NCBI GenBank assembly: GCA_900551295.1
Contig: URVJ01000004.1
Location: 56,599-120,598, forward strand
Source of the DNA: an uncultured Eubacteriales bacterium
GTDB taxonomy: Bacteria; Bacillota; Clostridia; Oscillospirales; CAG-382
Direction of reading: 5' to 3'
Length of the DNA stretch: 64,000 nt
Below the pieces are notes generated by a model. It was not told the origin of the DNA. It saw only the letters and a list, made by a program, of their open reading frames with translations, and searched no databases. Numbering within the stretch: position 1 is the first letter of the stretch; each line of letters starts with the position of its first letter. Shown piece by piece: positions 62,983 to 64,000 of the stretch. A program made the position numbers and the translations under genes.

Positions 62983-63027
62983 ATGAATAAGCACTCACAG
63001 TTGAAAATCCGAGGTCACACCAAATGA
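62983..63027 (+). CDS. 14-residue leader ORF overlapping the initiator gene
   Basis: ATG with GAAGG upstream opens MNKHSQLKIRGHTK and stops in an ATGA overlap with the RepA-like start. Such overlaps couple translation. It could be a control peptide or chance; too short to test by composition. Confidence 0.4.
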   Translation: MNKHSQLKIRGHTK

Positions 63028-63887
63028 CGCTGGACTACTTCTATGGTCAGTCGGGCGAATTGTTCTCCTATTTCCGCATCCCCAAGGCACTGTTCCAAGA
63101 CTGCCGTTTCCGGCAGCTCTCCACCGATGCCCGGACGCTGTACGGCATTCTGCTGGACCGCATGAGTCTGTCTGCAAAGAACGGCTGGCTGGACGAGCAA
63201 GGCCGGGTGTATATCATCTACACTGTCCGGGAAGTGCAGGAATCCCTCTGCTGCGGCGAGCACAAGGCGGTCAAGCTGTTCCGGGAACTGGAGGACATCG
63301 ACCTCATTGAGCGCAAGCGCCGTGGTCTGGGCAGACCCAGCCTGATCTACGTTAAGGACTTTTCCTCCGGCTTGCCAAAAGCGCAAGTACAGAATTGCAC
63401 AAACAGCAATTCTGGTGCTGCCGAAAGCGCAATTCTGGAGCAGCCAAAACTGCAAGCAAATAAGACTGATAAGAATAAGACAGAGTGGAACGATCCTGAC
63501 CCTATCCATTCAGGGAACATTCGTGAACAGCTCGAAGATTATTTTTATCAGGTACTGGAGGTAGACCTTCTGCTCCGGCTCTGCCCGGACGATGATGACA
63601 CCATCTACCAGATCGTAGACCTGCTTGTGGACACCTGTTCCACCAAACGCAAGATGTTGCGGATCGCCGGAGATGACAAGCCCACAGAGGTGGTACGCAG
63701 TCGGCTGAAAAAGCTGAATGCCGACCACATCCGTTTTGTGCTGGATTCTCTGGCAGAAAACACCGCCCCGGTGCGGAACATGAAGCAATATCTGCTGGCA
63801 ATGCTCTACAATGCGCCCACCACCATGAACCTCTACTATCAGAACAAGACGAACCACGACTTTGCGTGCGGTTCTCCGGGGAGGTGA
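63024..63887 (+). CDS. RepA-like replication initiator of an integrative element
   Basis: 287 residues. The first 110 (YFYGQSGELFSYFRIPKALF, DARTLYGILLDRMSLSAKNG, WLDEQGRVYIIYTVREVQES, then GLGRPSLIYVKDF) match the RepA_N winged-helix initiators of clostridial integrative and conjugative elements and plasmids. The C-terminal half has a helical region (about 165-285) like DUF6017. GAGGT lies 8 bases before the ATG. G+C and codon use are higher than in the chromosomal part. It sits just before a ParB-like gene, so it starts the replication/partition module of the element. Confidence 0.88.
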   Translation: MTLDYFYGQSGELFSYFRIPKALFQDCRFRQLSTDARTLYGILLDRMSLSAKNGWLDEQGRVYIIYTVREVQESLCCGEHKAVKLFRELEDIDLIERKRRGLGRPSLIYVKDFSSGLPKAQVQNCTNSNSGAAESAILEQPKLQANKTDKNKTEWNDPDPIHSGNIREQLEDYFYQVLEVDLLLRLCPDDDDTIYQIVDLLVDTCSTKRKMLRIAGDDKPTEVVRSRLKKLNADHIRFVLDSLAENTAPVRNMKQYLLAMLYNAPTTMNLYYQNKTNHDFACGSPGR

Positions 63888-63888
63888 T

Positions 63889-64000
63889 GTTATCGAAAAA
63901 GCACATTCGCAAGCGGAACAGGTGCAGCAAATTCCCATTGATGCACTGCACCCCTTCACCAACCACCCCTTCAAGGTGTTGGACGATGAAGCCATGACCC
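63889..64000 (+). CDS. ParB-like partition protein, 3' part beyond the window
   Basis: Frame EKAHSQAEQVQQIPIDALHP followed by FTNHPFKVLDDEAMT is the start of a ParB/Spo0J N-terminal domain. No ATG, GTG or TTG precedes it in frame after the upstream stop; the ATG at 63887 is in another frame that closes after 36 codons. The first possible start in frame is GTG at 63922. So the start codon is uncertain or a base is missing near 63890. Truncated by the window end. Confidence 0.75.

Overview
The window looks like the chromosome of a spore-forming, anaerobic member of the Clostridia, plausibly an uncultured gut lineage. This rests on spoVT, [FeFe] hydrogenases, the Firmicute-type order ruvX-rsmG-parB-like, sigma-A promoters of TTGACA-17-TATAAT type, and Firmicute-style gene content. 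No rRNA or marker gene here fixes the genus. Base and codon use is fairly uniform up to about 58.4 kb. After that it changes into mobile DNA, with a transposase, a Septu-type defence pair and a RepA/ParB replication-partition module.

Layout. 1-3 kb: the end of tilS, then ftsH. 3-5.4 kb: a pyridoxamine kinase, a flavin reductase-like protein and a sugar isomerase-like gene broken by one missing G. 5.4-8 kb (minus): ruvX, rsmG and a ParB-HTH protein, preceded by rnpB with its own promoter and terminator. 8.2 kb: the first 50 or so codons of a dead tyrosine recombinase. 8.4-10.3 kb: an uncharacterised lipoprotein pair. 10.5-14.4 kb: a MarR-controlled heterodimeric ABC exporter. 14.7-17.4 kb: spoVT and a CHASE-GGDEF diguanylate cyclase. 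17.4-21.2 kb: a glycerophosphodiesterase and a GH106-like protein. 21.4-26 kb: a TetR regulator and a large secreted beta-helix protein carrying an internal duplication. 26.3-28.7 kb: a second GDPD protein and a MATE exporter. 29.0-29.6 kb: a dead recombinase C-terminus beside a tRNA-Leu/tRNA-fMet operon. 29.7-33.6 kb: rpsO, pnp, an RluB-type pseudouridine synthase and a GNAT-like protein.

33.7-39 kb (minus) is a polyamine uptake operon, potA-potB-potC-MFS-potD. An MFS transporter sits inside it and the binding protein has a C-terminal membrane anchor. 39.3-48 kb is a carbohydrate locus: two AraC regulators, a PfkB-type sugar kinase, a GH36 alpha-galactosidase, a GH32-like protein that appears to lack its catalytic residues, and a clan GH-A glycosidase. 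Together they suggest use of raffinose-type or plant-derived oligosaccharides. The GH-A gene has a tandem 15-bp direct repeat abutting its -10 box.

48.1-54.3 kb is the most interesting ordinary-chromosome block. A DtxR/MntR regulator with an obvious palindromic operator is followed by a minus-strand operon: an APH-like kinase, two tandem 2Fe-2S thioredoxin-fold proteins, a PAS-bearing sensory-type [FeFe] hydrogenase, a SpoIIE-type PP2C phosphatase with an extra C-terminal domain, and a second [FeFe] hydrogenase. It reads as a hydrogen or redox sensing circuit that uses protein phosphorylation. 54.4-58.4 kb holds yfcE, a LysR regulator, a sugar isomerase-like gene and an RsmF-type rRNA methyltransferase.

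58.4-64 kb is mobile: an IS30 transposase with a 61-codon companion and a palindromic operator, a two-HTH protein, ptuA/ptuB, a RepA-like initiator overlapped by a 14-residue leader ORF, and a ParB-like gene cut by the window edge. The mobile element continues beyond the window.
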